Positions 56,319 through 64,000 of a stretch of DNA of 64,000 bases are shown in pieces (the first letter of the stretch is position 1; each line of letters starts with the position of its first letter). The position numbers were made by a program, and so were the translations under genes. The notes beneath the pieces are model-generated. The model was given only the letters and a program-made list of their open reading frames with translations. It ran no database searches and was not told where the DNA came from. The stretch is from Streptomyces bottropensis ATCC 25435 (lineage in GTDB: Bacteria; Actinomycetota; Actinomycetes; Streptomycetales; Streptomycetaceae): positions 2,486,265-2,550,264 of the forward strand of contig NZ_KB911581.1 of NCBI RefSeq assembly GCF_000383595.1, written 5' to 3'.

Positions 56319-57566
56319 GTGGGCTCGGGAGGGCTGGAGCTGCCTCCTGGTGACACGGGCGACACGGGTCACGAGGGGAACTCCACGGATGTCCCGCCCG
56401 GCGCGGTGTCCCTGGCACGGCCGATGGAGACGGGATCCATCGGCCCGGAACTGGACTGGAACGCCGACGCCTGGCTCGAAGTGCGCACCCGCGCCCAGCG
56501 GGCCGGCCGCGCCTACATCTGGCTGAACCTCGTCGAACAGCGGCTGCGCGCCGTGGTGGCCGCGGTGCTGCGGCCCGTCTACGAGCCCGTCCACGGCGAC
56601 GACTGGGTGGTCGCCGCCGCCGGACCCGCGGGTCAGGAGTGGGTGCAGCGTGCCGTCGCCGTACGCGAGGTCAGCCGCCGCAAGGGCTATCTGCTCGACC
56701 CCGCCGACGACAACACCCTGAGCTTTCTCACCCTGCCCCAGCTGCGCGAGCTGATGGTGCAGCACTGGCCCTGCTTCGAGCCCTACATCGACGAGCGGCG
56801 CGACGTGGAACTGGCTCTGGACGAGCTGGAGGTCACCCGGAACGTCGTCTCCCGCAACCGGGCCCTGTCCGAGGCCGTCCTCGCCCAGGCCGAGCGTGCC
56901 TCGGCGAAGCTGCTGGAGATCCTGGGCGCGGGCAGCGACGTGCCCTCCGCGCGCCGGCTGCCCGTCGACGCGGTCGAGGAGCTGGTCGGCGACCGGTACG
57001 CGGACGTGGTCGGCGTCCACCCCGACCGGGTGCGGCTGCTGCGGCAGTTCCCCGCCGAGGACCTGTTCGGCGGCGCCCGCCGCCTCGACGCCATCGGCAT
57101 AGGCCTGAACCTGCTCGTGCAGAACTTCTCCGGGCGGCGGCTCGTGCGGCTCGCCGAGTCGGGCTGCCGGGCGCGGCTGCTCTTCCTCAACCCGGCGTCC
57201 AGCGCGGTCAAGCGGCGCGAGCGCGAACTGGGCATAAAGAGGGGTGAGTTGAGCCGCGCGGTGGAGATGAACATCCTCCATATGCGCCGGGTCCGCTCGC
57301 GGCTGCGCGATCCCGACGCCTTCGAGATCCAGGTCTTCGACGAGACGCCGCGCTTCACCGCCTACCTCGTGGACGGCGACGGCTCGGACGGGGTCGCGGT
57401 CGTCCAGACGTATCTGCGCCGCACCCGGGGCATGGAGGCGCCGGTCCTCGTGCTGCGCGGCGGCAGCCGGGTCCTCAAAGCCGGCGACAACGGCGAATTC
57501 GGTCTTTTGGACACCTACCGGGAGGAGTTCGAAGTGGCGTGGGCGGACTCGCGACCGGTGTCGTGA
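56319..57566 (+). CDS. SAV2148-family HEPN-domain protein
   Basis: A 415-residue protein of the actinobacterial SAV2148 family. A helical HEPN region covers about residues 50-200. It contains RELMVQH (Arg143 to His149, an RX5H spacing compatible with the HEPN ribonuclease motif). The C-terminal half is alpha/beta (LDAIGIGLNLLVQNFSGRR, FTAYLVDGDGSDGVAVVQTY) and recalls phospholipase-D-like or receptor-like sensing folds without an HKD motif. GTG 56319 is preferred because GGAAGG lies about 10 nt upstream; the TTG at 56277 would add 14 odd residues. HEPN proteins act in RNA cleavage and defence, but the role here is unproven. Confidence 0.8.
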   Translation: MGSGGLELPPGDTGDTGHEGNSTDVPPGAVSLARPMETGSIGPELDWNADAWLEVRTRAQRAGRAYIWLNLVEQRLRAVVAAVLRPVYEPVHGDDWVVAAAGPAGQEWVQRAVAVREVSRRKGYLLDPADDNTLSFLTLPQLRELMVQHWPCFEPYIDERRDVELALDELEVTRNVVSRNRALSEAVLAQAERASAKLLEILGAGSDVPSARRLPVDAVEELVGDRYADVVGVHPDRVRLLRQFPAEDLFGGARRLDAIGIGLNLLVQNFSGRRLVRLAESGCRARLLFLNPASSAVKRRERELGIKRGELSRAVEMNILHMRRVRSRLRDPDAFEIQVFDETPRFTAYLVDGDGSDGVAVVQTYLRRTRGMEAPVLVLRGGSRVLKAGDNGEFGLLDTYREEFEVAWADSRPVS

Positions 57567-57692
57567 GCCGGGCGTGACGCGGGCCGTGACGTGGTGGCGC
57601 GGCGTCGGGCGGAACGCGGTCCTCGGATTGTCAGTGGCCCATGCGATGGTGGTGGTCACTGGGGGAAAGCACCACCAAGAAGGGGGGCCAGC

Positions 57693-58412
57693 ATGGGTTG
57701 GCACCGGCAGCTGCTGATCGGCTTCGACCTGGAGACCACCGGGACGGACCCGCGCGAGGCGCGTATCGTCACGGGCGCGGTGATCGAGGTCAGGGACGGG
57801 GAGCCGGTCGGACACCGGGAATGGCTGGCCGATCCGGGCATGGAGATCCCGGAGGAGGCCGTGGCGGTGCACGGCATCACCAACGCCCGCGCGGTCGCCG
57901 AGGGCGGACCCGCCGACCAGGTCGCCGACGCCATCGCCGACGTCCTCGTCTCCTACTGGAAGACGGGCGTCCCGGTCGTGGCCTACAACGCGGCCTTCGA
58001 CCTGAGCCTGCTCTCCGCCGAGCTGCGCCGGCACGCCCTGCCGTCCCTGCGCGACCGTCTCGGCACCGACCCGGCGCCGGTCATCGACCCGTACACGATC
58101 GACCGTTCCGTCGACCGCTACCGCCGCGGCAAGCGCAACCTCGAAGCGGTCTGCGGGGAGTACGGCGTCGCGCTCGACAGCGCGCACGACGCCTCCGCCG
58201 ACGCCCTGGCCGCCGCCCGGCTCGCCCGCGCGATAGCCCAGCGCCACCCGAAGGTCGCCGCCCTCGGGCCGGCCGAGCTGCACCGCCGCCAGATCGAGTG
58301 GTACGCCGAGTGGGCCGCCGACTTCCAGGCCTTCCTGCGCCGCAAGGGCAACCCCGAGGCGGTCGTGGACGCGACCTGGCCGCTGCGCGAGTCGGCCGAG
58401 GAGACGGTATGA
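57693..58412 (+). CDS. DEDDh 3'-5' exonuclease (DnaQ-like)
   Basis: A 239-residue exonuclease of the DNA polymerase III epsilon type, acting on DNA or RNA 3' ends. Exo I is IGFDLETTGTDP, Exo II is VAYNAAFDLSLL and Exo III is SAHDASADALAAARLA with the His of the DEDDh class. Length and lack of extra domains indicate a stand-alone nuclease rather than the replicative subunit. ATG 57693 follows AAGGGGGG (57680-57686). Its stop overlaps the acetyltransferase start as ATGA, so the two are made together. Confidence 0.9.
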   Translation: MGWHRQLLIGFDLETTGTDPREARIVTGAVIEVRDGEPVGHREWLADPGMEIPEEAVAVHGITNARAVAEGGPADQVADAIADVLVSYWKTGVPVVAYNAAFDLSLLSAELRRHALPSLRDRLGTDPAPVIDPYTIDRSVDRYRRGKRNLEAVCGEYGVALDSAHDASADALAAARLARAIAQRHPKVAALGPAELHRRQIEWYAEWAADFQAFLRRKGNPEAVVDATWPLRESAEETV

Positions 58413-58894
58413 CGGCCGCCGTGATCTCCCTGCGCGAAATCCGGGACGGCGACCTGCCGTTGTACTGGGAGTTCTCCTCCGATCCGGAGGCCCGGCGGAT
58501 CGCCGCCTTCACGGGGGCGTACCACTACGACCGCGCGCTCTTCGACGCCCACTGGGCGAAGGTCCGTGCCGACCCCGACGTCCTGGCGCGCACGGTGCTC
58601 GCCGACGGCGAGGTCGTCGGCACCGCCGCGGTCTTCGGGCCGCCGGACGAACGCGAGGTCACCTACTGGATCGACCGCGCCCACTGGGGCCGGGGCCTCG
58701 CCACGGCCGCGCTCGGCGCCCTGATCGACCTGGTCCCCACCCGGCCCCTGTACGCCCACGCGGCCGCCGACAACAGCGGCTCGATCCGCGTGCTGGAGAA
58801 GTGCGGCTTCGTCGTCACCGGCCACGACCGGGGCTTCGCCCAGGCCCGTGACGCCGAGATCGACGAGGTGGCGCTCATCCTCCGGGCCGTCTGA
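58409..58894 (+). CDS. GNAT-family N-acetyltransferase
   Basis: A 161-residue acetyltransferase of the RimJ/RimL-like type. The acetyl-CoA-binding segment is YWIDRAHWGRGLATAALGAL (about residues 90-109), where R-x-x-W-G-R-G-L-A is the usual loop, followed by AHAAADNSGSIRVLEKCGF. The substrate is unknown. It is translationally coupled to the exonuclease gene and convergent with the phosphotransferase gene (12-nt gap). Intact, unlike the frameshifted GNAT gene at 4206. Confidence 0.88.
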   Translation: MTAAVISLREIRDGDLPLYWEFSSDPEARRIAAFTGAYHYDRALFDAHWAKVRADPDVLARTVLADGEVVGTAAVFGPPDEREVTYWIDRAHWGRGLATAALGALIDLVPTRPLYAHAAADNSGSIRVLEKCGFVVTGHDRGFAQARDAEIDEVALILRAV

Positions 58895-58905
58895 CCGGGA
58901 GCCGC

Positions 58906-59769
58906 TCAGAACGGATACCAGCGGACCGTCTCGTCCCCCTCGCGCAGCGAGGCGACACGGCGGGCGAACTCGGCCGCCGCCGCCGGGTTGCTCGGCGCGT
59001 GCTGCGCCACCCAGGCGCAGCTCGCCGTCTCGCGGGCGCCGCGCAGCACCGAGCAGCCGTCCCACTCCCGCACGTCCCAGCCGTAGGTGGCCGTGAAGGT
59101 CTCGTAGTCCCGCGCCGGCAGCCCGTAGCGGTCGTGGGAGAGGGCCATGACGACGAGGTCGTGCTCGCGCAGGTCGCCGGAGAAGGTCTCCAGGTCGACG
59201 AGGACGGGGCCGTCCGGGCCGACGTGCACGTTGCGGGGGAGGGCGTCGCCGTGGATCGGGCCCGGGGACAGCCGCGGGGTGAGGGCGGCCGCGTCCGCCG
59301 CGAAGCCGTCGCGCCGCTCGCGGAGGTAGGCCGCGTCCGCCGGGTCGATCGCGTCGCCGGCCAGGCGCAGCCAGCGCTCCACGCCGCCCAGCAGTTCACG
59401 GCGGGGAAGCGCGAACGGCGGGGCGGGCAGGGCGTGGACCAGCCGTAGGAGTTCGGCCAAATCGCGGGGACCCGCGGGGCGTACGGCGTCGGGCAGGCGG
59501 TGCCACACGGTCACCGGGTGCCCCTCGACGAGCGTGGCCTCCGGCTCGGCGGCCCGCACGGCCGGGAGGCCCGCCTCGGCGAGCCAGGCCGCGATGCCCA
59601 GCTCGCGGCGGGCCCGGTCCAGGAGTTCGGCGTCGCGGCCCACCCTGACCACCAGGTCACCAGCGGCGAACACCGCGTTCTCGCCCAGCGCGAGCAGCCG
59701 CGCGTCCCCGGCCGCACCGGGCAGCACACCGGTCGCGTCCAGTACGTCCCGCGCCCGAGCCTCGTCCAT
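58906..59769 (-). CDS. APH-family phosphotransferase
   Basis: A 287-residue kinase-like phosphotransferase of the aminoglycoside/choline/homoserine kinase superfamily. Here the catalytic loop is complete: PIHGDALPRNVHVG (Asp base, Asn metal ligand) and LVDLETFSGD (metal Asp). The N-lobe shows GENAVFAAGDLVVRVGRDAE. ATG 59769 follows GGAGG by 6 nt. The small-molecule substrate is unknown. It contrasts with the protein at 44502, which has lost the equivalent aspartates. It is divergent from the sugar ABC transporter genes. Confidence 0.87.
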   Translation of the reverse strand: MDEARARDVLDATGVLPGAAGDARLLALGENAVFAAGDLVVRVGRDAELLDRARRELGIAAWLAEAGLPAVRAAEPEATLVEGHPVTVWHRLPDAVRPAGPRDLAELLRLVHALPAPPFALPRRELLGGVERWLRLAGDAIDPADAAYLRERRDGFAADAAALTPRLSPGPIHGDALPRNVHVGPDGPVLVDLETFSGDLREHDLVVMALSHDRYGLPARDYETFTATYGWDVREWDGCSVLRGARETASCAWVAQHAPSNPAAAAEFARRVASLREGDETVRWYPF

Positions 59770-59903
59770 CCGTCGCCTCCGTGTCCGTACGGCCGACGCT
59801 CCCCTCGGGGGCGCCGGGTTCACGCCATTCGCGGCCAGTCTCGCATTCGCACAGGTCGGAGCCTGTGCGCGCTGCCTTGACGCCCTGTCATGCCCTCAGG
59901 ACC

Positions 59904-60860
59904 ATGACGGACATGACCTTGGCGACCGCGAAGCCGAAACGCACGCGACCGGCCAAGCGGCGCACCCCGGCGGACGGCCGGGAGCGGCGCCCGATCGACC
60001 ACGGCGCCTGGTTCCTGGTGCTGCCCGCGCTGATCCCCATCCTGGTGCTGAGCGTCGGACCGCTGCTCTACGGGATCGCGCTGGCGTTCACCGACGCCCA
60101 GTCCGGGCGGACCGAGCCCACCCGCTGGATCGGCACCCTCAACTTCCAGGACCTGCTGCACGACACCCTCTTCTGGGAGTCGTTCCGCATCGGCCTGCTG
60201 TGGGCGTTCGGTGTCACCGTGCCGCAGTTCCTGCTGGCCCTCGGTCTCGCCCTGCTCCTGAACCAGCCCCTGCGGCTGCGCTGGCCGGCACGAGCGCTCG
60301 CGATCATCCCCTGGGCCATGCCCGAGGTGGTCGTCGGCATCATGTGGCGGCTCGTCTACAACCCCGACGCGGGCATCCTCAACGAGACCCTCCGCGACCT
60401 GGGCCTCGGCGACGGCCGCGACTGGCTGAGCGGGCTGGCCATCGCCCTCCCCGCCGTCATGGTGGTCGGCGTCTGGGCGGGCCTGCCCCAGACCACCGTC
60501 GCCCTGCTCGCCGGGCTGCAGAACACCCCGCGCGAACTGCACGAGGCCGCCGCGATGGACGGCGCCGGCGCCTGGCGCCGCTTCCGCACGGTCACCTGGC
60601 CCGCCCTCAGACCCGTCGCCCTCGCCATCTCGGCGCTCAACCTGATCTGGAACTTCAACTCCTTCGCCCTGGTCTACGTCCTGACCAACGGCGGCCCCGG
60701 CGGCCGTACCCGCCTGCCGATGCTCTTCGCGTACGAGGAGGCGTTCCGCTACGGGCAGTTCGGGTACGCGGCGGCGATGGGATGCGTGATGGTCGCGGTG
60801 ATCTCCATCGTCCTCGCCTTCCGTCTGGCCGGCCAGCTGCGGCGGGGTGGTGAGGCGTGA
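59904..60860 (+). CDS. Carbohydrate ABC transporter permease, MalF type
   Basis: A 318-residue inner membrane permease with six predicted helices (first at about residue 37, AWFLVLPALIPILVLSVGPL). The EAA loop that contacts the ATPase is HEAAAMDGAGAWRRFRTVTW. ATG 59904 and ATG 59913 are possible starts, both just after CAGGA. It is the first of three coupled genes (permease, permease, binding protein), an inverted order relative to the common binding-protein-first layout. The sugar is unknown. A shared ATPase such as MsiK, encoded elsewhere, would be needed. Confidence 0.9.
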   Translation: MTDMTLATAKPKRTRPAKRRTPADGRERRPIDHGAWFLVLPALIPILVLSVGPLLYGIALAFTDAQSGRTEPTRWIGTLNFQDLLHDTLFWESFRIGLLWAFGVTVPQFLLALGLALLLNQPLRLRWPARALAIIPWAMPEVVVGIMWRLVYNPDAGILNETLRDLGLGDGRDWLSGLAIALPAVMVVGVWAGLPQTTVALLAGLQNTPRELHEAAAMDGAGAWRRFRTVTWPALRPVALAISALNLIWNFNSFALVYVLTNGGPGGRTRLPMLFAYEEAFRYGQFGYAAAMGCVMVAVISIVLAFRLAGQLRRGGEA

Positions 60861-61690
60861 GGACCAGCAGGACCGCGCGCGCCGGCCAGTACCTGGCCCT
60901 TCTCGCGTATCTCGTCTTCCTCGCGTTCCCCTTCCTCTGGCTGGTCTCCACCGCCTTCAAACCGGCGCGCGAGCTGGGCAGTCTCCATCCGACCTGGGTC
61001 CCCGGGAACCCGACTCTCGCCAACTTCCGCCAGGCCTTCGACGAGCAGCCGCTGCTGGAGGCCGCGCTGAACTCCCTCCTCGCGGCGCTCGGCGCGGCCG
61101 TCGTCGCCGTACTCGTCGCGACCCCGATGGCCTACGTCATGGCCCGGCACCGCACGACGCTGTCGCGCATGGCGACCGGGTGGGTGGTGGTCAGCCAGGC
61201 GTTCCCGTTCGTGCTGGTGATCATTCCGCTGTTCCTGGTGCTGAAGAACCTGCGGCTGATCGACTCCGTGTCCGGGCTGGTCATGGTCTACGTGGTGTGG
61301 GCGCTGCCGTTCGCGCTGTGGATGCTCGTCGGCTACGTCCGGGCCGTGCCCGTCGAGCTGGAGGAGGCGGCCGCGGTGGACGGGGCCGGGAGGCTGCGGA
61401 CGCTGGTGTCGGTGACGGCGCCGCTGCTGGCGCCGGGCATCGTGGCGACGGCGCTGTTCGCGTTCATCACCGCGTGGAACGAGTTCTTCTTCGCGCTGGT
61501 GCTGCTGAAGACCCCGGAGAAGCAGACCCTCCCGGTCGTCCTCACCCACTTCATCGGTGCGGAGGGCGTGGCCGACCTCGGACCCCTGGCCGCCGCGGCC
61601 TTCCTCGCGACGCTCCCCTCGCTGGTCGTCTTCGCGGTCATCCAGAAACGGATCACGGGCGGCATGCTCGCCGGGGCGGTGAAGGGCTGA
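60857..61690 (+). CDS. Carbohydrate ABC transporter permease, MalG type
   Basis: A 277-residue permease with six helices (YLALLAYLVFLAFPFLWLVS at the N-terminus). The EAA loop is LEEAAAVDGAGRLRTLVSVT. It ends ITGGMLAGAVKG, a common C-terminus of MalG-like proteins. GTG 60857 overlaps the first permease stop as GTGA, and its own stop overlaps the binding-protein start, so the three genes are translated together. Confidence 0.92.
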   Translation: MRTSRTARAGQYLALLAYLVFLAFPFLWLVSTAFKPARELGSLHPTWVPGNPTLANFRQAFDEQPLLEAALNSLLAALGAAVVAVLVATPMAYVMARHRTTLSRMATGWVVVSQAFPFVLVIIPLFLVLKNLRLIDSVSGLVMVYVVWALPFALWMLVGYVRAVPVELEEAAAVDGAGRLRTLVSVTAPLLAPGIVATALFAFITAWNEFFFALVLLKTPEKQTLPVVLTHFIGAEGVADLGPLAAAAFLATLPSLVVFAVIQKRITGGMLAGAVKG

Positions 61691-62973
61691 TGCGCGCCCG
61701 ATGGCCGGTCGCGGCCCTGCTGCTCTGCCTGCTGGCCGGCGGCTGCACGGCCGGCGAGGGTGACCCCGCCGACGGCCGGGTCACTCTCCGCTTCCAGTCC
61801 TTGGCCTGGCAGGAGGAGTCGGTCGCCGTCAACAAGGAGCTGGTGAAGGAGTGGAACGCCACCCATCCGGGCGTCGAGGTCGAGTACGTCCAGGGGAGTT
61901 GGGACAGCGTCCACGACCAGCTGCTCACCTCCTTCGAGGGCGGTGAGGCGCCGGACATCATCCACGACGCCTCCGACGACCTCGCGGACTTCGCGTACGG
62001 GGGCTACCTCGCCGACCTGCGCGAGCTGCTGCCCGAGCGGCTCAGGACGGACATTCCGGGGCGCAGTTGGGAGACGACGACGTTCGGGGACGGGATCTAC
62101 GGCGTGCCGTTCCTCCAGGAACCGAGGGTGCTGATCGCCAACGCGACGTGGTTGCGGAAGTCGGGCGTGCGCATGCCGACCCCCGGGGACCCGTGGAGCT
62201 GGGAGGAGTTCCGGGAGGTCGTCGGGGAGCTGAGCGGCGACGGCGGGTACGGGGTCGCCTGGCCGCTGAAGGAGCCGGTGTCGGCCACCCTGAACCTCTC
62301 CCTGTCGGCGGGCGGGCAGCTGTTCCACCGGGACGCGGACGGCCGGGTCGAGGTCCGTTTCGAGGCGGCCGACGCCGTCGTCCCGAGGACCGTGCGGGAC
62401 CAGGTGAACACCGACGGGAGCGCGCCCCGCACCACGCTCGGCATGGGCGGCTCCGACACCCTGCCCGGTTTCTTCGGCGGCAGGTACGCGATGGTCCCGC
62501 TCGGCTTCTCGTACCGCCAGCAGATCGTGCAGCAGGCCCCCGAGGGCTTCGACTGGCAGGTGCTGCCCGCCCCGGCCGGCGCCGACGGCCTCACCCAGGG
62601 CGTCAGCCCGCAGACCCTCTCGGTCGCCGAGGACAGCCCGCACAAGAAGGAGGCCGCCGAGTTCATCGACTTCCTGCTGCGCCCGGAGAACATGGTCCGC
62701 CTCGCCCTCGGCGACTGGATGCTCCCGACCGGCACGGAGGCCCTGAAGGACCCGGCGCTGCGCACGAGCGAGCACGACTGGGCCGTCGGCACGGCTCTCG
62801 CCGCCCACCTCCGCTCCGCCCCCGCCCAGTCCGTACGCGGCTACCCGGAATGGAAGGACAAGGTCGCCACCCCCGCGTACCAGGAGTACTACAGCGGGGC
62901 GATCGGCCTGGGTGAGCTGCGGAGACGTCTGGAGCGGGACGGCAACCTGGTCCTGGCCCGATACCAGCGCTAG
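61690..62973 (+). CDS. Sugar ABC transporter substrate-binding lipoprotein
   Basis: A 427-residue family 1 solute-binding protein that captures a sugar or oligosaccharide outside the cell. The lipobox LLAGGC places the modified Cys at residue 19. The binding fold shows LRFQSLAWQEESVAVNKELV, EAPDIIHDASDDLADFA, YGVPFLQEPRVLIANATWLR and a C-terminal KKEAAEFIDFLLRPENM. ATG 61690 shares a base with the permease stop (TGATG). A dispersed inverted repeat follows the gene. The ligand cannot be told from sequence. Confidence 0.92.
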   Translation: MRARWPVAALLLCLLAGGCTAGEGDPADGRVTLRFQSLAWQEESVAVNKELVKEWNATHPGVEVEYVQGSWDSVHDQLLTSFEGGEAPDIIHDASDDLADFAYGGYLADLRELLPERLRTDIPGRSWETTTFGDGIYGVPFLQEPRVLIANATWLRKSGVRMPTPGDPWSWEEFREVVGELSGDGGYGVAWPLKEPVSATLNLSLSAGGQLFHRDADGRVEVRFEAADAVVPRTVRDQVNTDGSAPRTTLGMGGSDTLPGFFGGRYAMVPLGFSYRQQIVQQAPEGFDWQVLPAPAGADGLTQGVSPQTLSVAEDSPHKKEAAEFIDFLLRPENMVRLALGDWMLPTGTEALKDPALRTSEHDWAVGTALAAHLRSAPAQSVRGYPEWKDKVATPAYQEYYSGAIGLGELRRRLERDGNLVLARYQR

Positions 62974-63020
62974 GGATGCCGAGGGGGTGCGTGGTCGGGT
63001 GCGGGTGCGTGGGGGCTCCT

Positions 63021-63139
63021 CGCGCCGTTCCCCGCGCCCCTGAAAAGCAGGGGCTGCGCCCCTCGCTTTCCGGCCCGCGGTGCCGCTGTCCTTCAGGCCC
63101 ACAGGGCCTGGTCGTTCAGGGCCGCGGGGGAACTGCGCG
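63021..63139. repeat. Imperfect copy of the dispersed intergenic inverted repeat
   Basis: Left arm 63021-63044 (GTTCCCCGCGCCCCTGAA core) and right arm 63115-63139 (TTCAGGGCCGCGGGGGAAC core) are near-complementary and match the arms at 10541-10635. The centre differs and contains AGGCCCACAGGGCCT. It lies just after the binding-protein gene and probably terminates it. Confidence 0.7.
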
Positions 63140-63186
63140 AGAAGCCCCACCGGACCCGCACCCGGCGGAGCACCCCGAAAACCTGA

Positions 63187-63216
63187 TTGCACGAGACGTA
63201 TCGTCTCGCGTACTAT
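63187..63216 (+). promoter_or_regulatory. Leaderless promoter covered by a TetR-type operator
   Basis: TTGCAC (63187-63192) and TACTAT (63211-63216) are 18 nt apart, and the ATG at 63223 lies at the expected start site. The spacer is filled by the perfect repeat CGAGACG-TAT-CGTCTCG (63192-63208), the typical size and sequence type of a TetR-family operator. Confidence 0.75.
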
Positions 63217-63222
63217 CGAGCC

Positions 63223-64000
63223 ATGACCTCCCACATCGCCATGTTCTCCATCGCCGCCCACGGCCACGTGAACCCGAGCCTCGAAGTGATCAGGGAGCTG
63301 GTGGCCAGGGGCCACCGGGTGACGTACGCGATTCCGCCCGCCTTCGCGCGGAAGGTGGCGGAGGCCGGGGCCGAGCCCAGGATCTGGCGGTCGACACTGC
63401 CCGGCCCCGACGCCGACCCCGAGGCGTGGGGGAGCACGCTCCTCGACAACGTGGAGCCCTTCCTGGACGACGCGATCCAGGCTCTGCCGCAGCTCATCGA
63501 GGCGTACGAGGGTGACGAACCCGACCTGGTGCTGCACGACATCACCTCCTACCCCGCGCCCGTCCTCGCCCGCCGCTGGGGTGTGCGGGCCATCTCGCTC
63601 TCCCCGAACCTGGTCGCCTGGACCGGCTACGAGGAGGAGGTCGCCGCGCCCATGTGGGCCGAGCCGAGGAAGACCGAGCGGGGCCGTGCCTACTACGCCC
63701 GCTTCCAGGCCTGGCTGGACGAGAACGGGATGGACGCGGACCCCGACTCCTTCGGCGCCCGACCCGGCCGCTCGCTGGTCCTCATCCCGAAGGCCCTCCA
63801 GCCGCACGCCGACCGGGTCGACGAGAGCCGCCACACCTTCGTCGGCGCCTGTCAGGGCGACCGTGCGGCGCAGGGCGACTGGACGCGGCCGGCACACGCC
63901 GAGAAGGTGCTGCTCGTCTCGCTCGGGTCGGCCTTCACCAAGCAGCCCGACTTCTACCGCGCGTGCGTGCGGGCCTTCGGCGACCTGCCCGGCTGGCACA
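63223..64000 (+). CDS. Macrolide-type UDP-glycosyltransferase, cut by the right edge
   Basis: The first 259 residues of a GT1 glycosyltransferase of the Mgt/OleD type, which inactivates macrolides or other small acceptors by adding a sugar. The N-domain starts [20 protein letters not shown] with the conserved acceptor-side His (HGHVNP). It continues with [35 protein letters not shown] and the start of the sugar-nucleotide domain [22 protein letters not shown] 63223 is leaderless by the promoter position. The operator indicates control by a TetR repressor, probably encoded beyond the window, and thus induction by a drug-like ligand (inference). Confidence 0.9.
   Translation, partial: MTSHIAMFSIAAHGHVNPSLEVIRELVARGHRVTYAIPPAFARKVAEAGAEPRIWRSTLPGPDADPEAWGSTLLDNVEPFLDDAIQALPQLIEAYEGDEPDLVLHDITSYPAPVLARRWGVRAISLSPNLVAWTGYEEEVAAPMWAEPRKTERGRAYYARFQAWLDENGMDADPDSFGARPGRSLVLIPKALQPHADRVDESRHTFVGACQGDRAAQGDWTRPAHAEKVLLVSLGSAFTKQPDFYRACVRAFGDLPGWH

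Overview
The window is high-GC DNA with the gene set of a Streptomyces chromosome. Markers include a two-domain geosmin synthase, a subtilisin-inhibitor-like protein, three sets of conservon (cvn) genes, XRE/DUF397/ATPase genes, trehalose and glycogen enzymes, and frequent GTG and TTG starts with strong GGAGG-type ribosome sites. I see no rRNA, tRNA, CRISPR array, insertion sequence or prophage.

Layout. 1-4.1 kb: a SARP-type regulator cut by the left edge, a divergent FAD oxidoreductase, and a secreted beta-helix protein behind a LacI-type operator and a long leader. 4.2-12 kb: a frameshifted acetyltransferase, then a sugar locus (MFS carrier, two GH35 beta-galactosidases, LacI regulator) with a perfect palindrome over its promoter. 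12-16.1 kb: a DUF574 methyltransferase, an XRE/DUF397 pair facing a small ATPase, and a PfkB kinase. 16.2-31.5 kb: Ras-like signalling. A two-gene roadblock/GTPase set is followed, after an acyl-CoA dehydrogenase-like gene, by a full leftward conservon ending in a GAF protein. An AraC regulator comes next, then a full rightward conservon ending in a P450 that lacks the ExxR arginine, which faces a canonical P450. 31.7-39.9 kb: a small protein that shares a promoter block with the second full conservon, a DUF6230/DUF6114 pair, secreted proteins (an LPMO and a subtilase among them), a zinc-ribbon membrane protein and a DUF89/ARMT1 phosphatase. 40-45.4 kb: geosmin synthase, a PDZ protein, an M24 peptidase and a phosphotransferase-like protein without its catalytic aspartates. 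45.5-56 kb: treZ, treY and glgX, with an FHA protein, two M14 carboxypeptidase paralogues and an SSI-like inhibitor between treZ and treY. 56.3-64 kb: a HEPN protein, a DEDDh exonuclease, a GNAT protein, a phosphotransferase, a sugar ABC importer without its own ATPase, and a glycosyltransferase (cut by the right edge) behind a TetR-type operator.

Themes. Carbohydrate use recurs: galactosides, chitin or cellulose (LPMO), alpha-glucan to trehalose, and ABC uptake. Extracellular proteolysis and its control also recur: a subtilase, two M14 enzymes and an SSI protein. The most interesting signals are the shared promoter block with identical internal spacing (25831-25887 and 31659-31715), the concentration of conservon genes with one minimal B-D pair, several proteins of enzyme families that lack key catalytic residues, and the protease/inhibitor module. 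Starts were chosen by ribosome sites, so several differ from the longest open frame.
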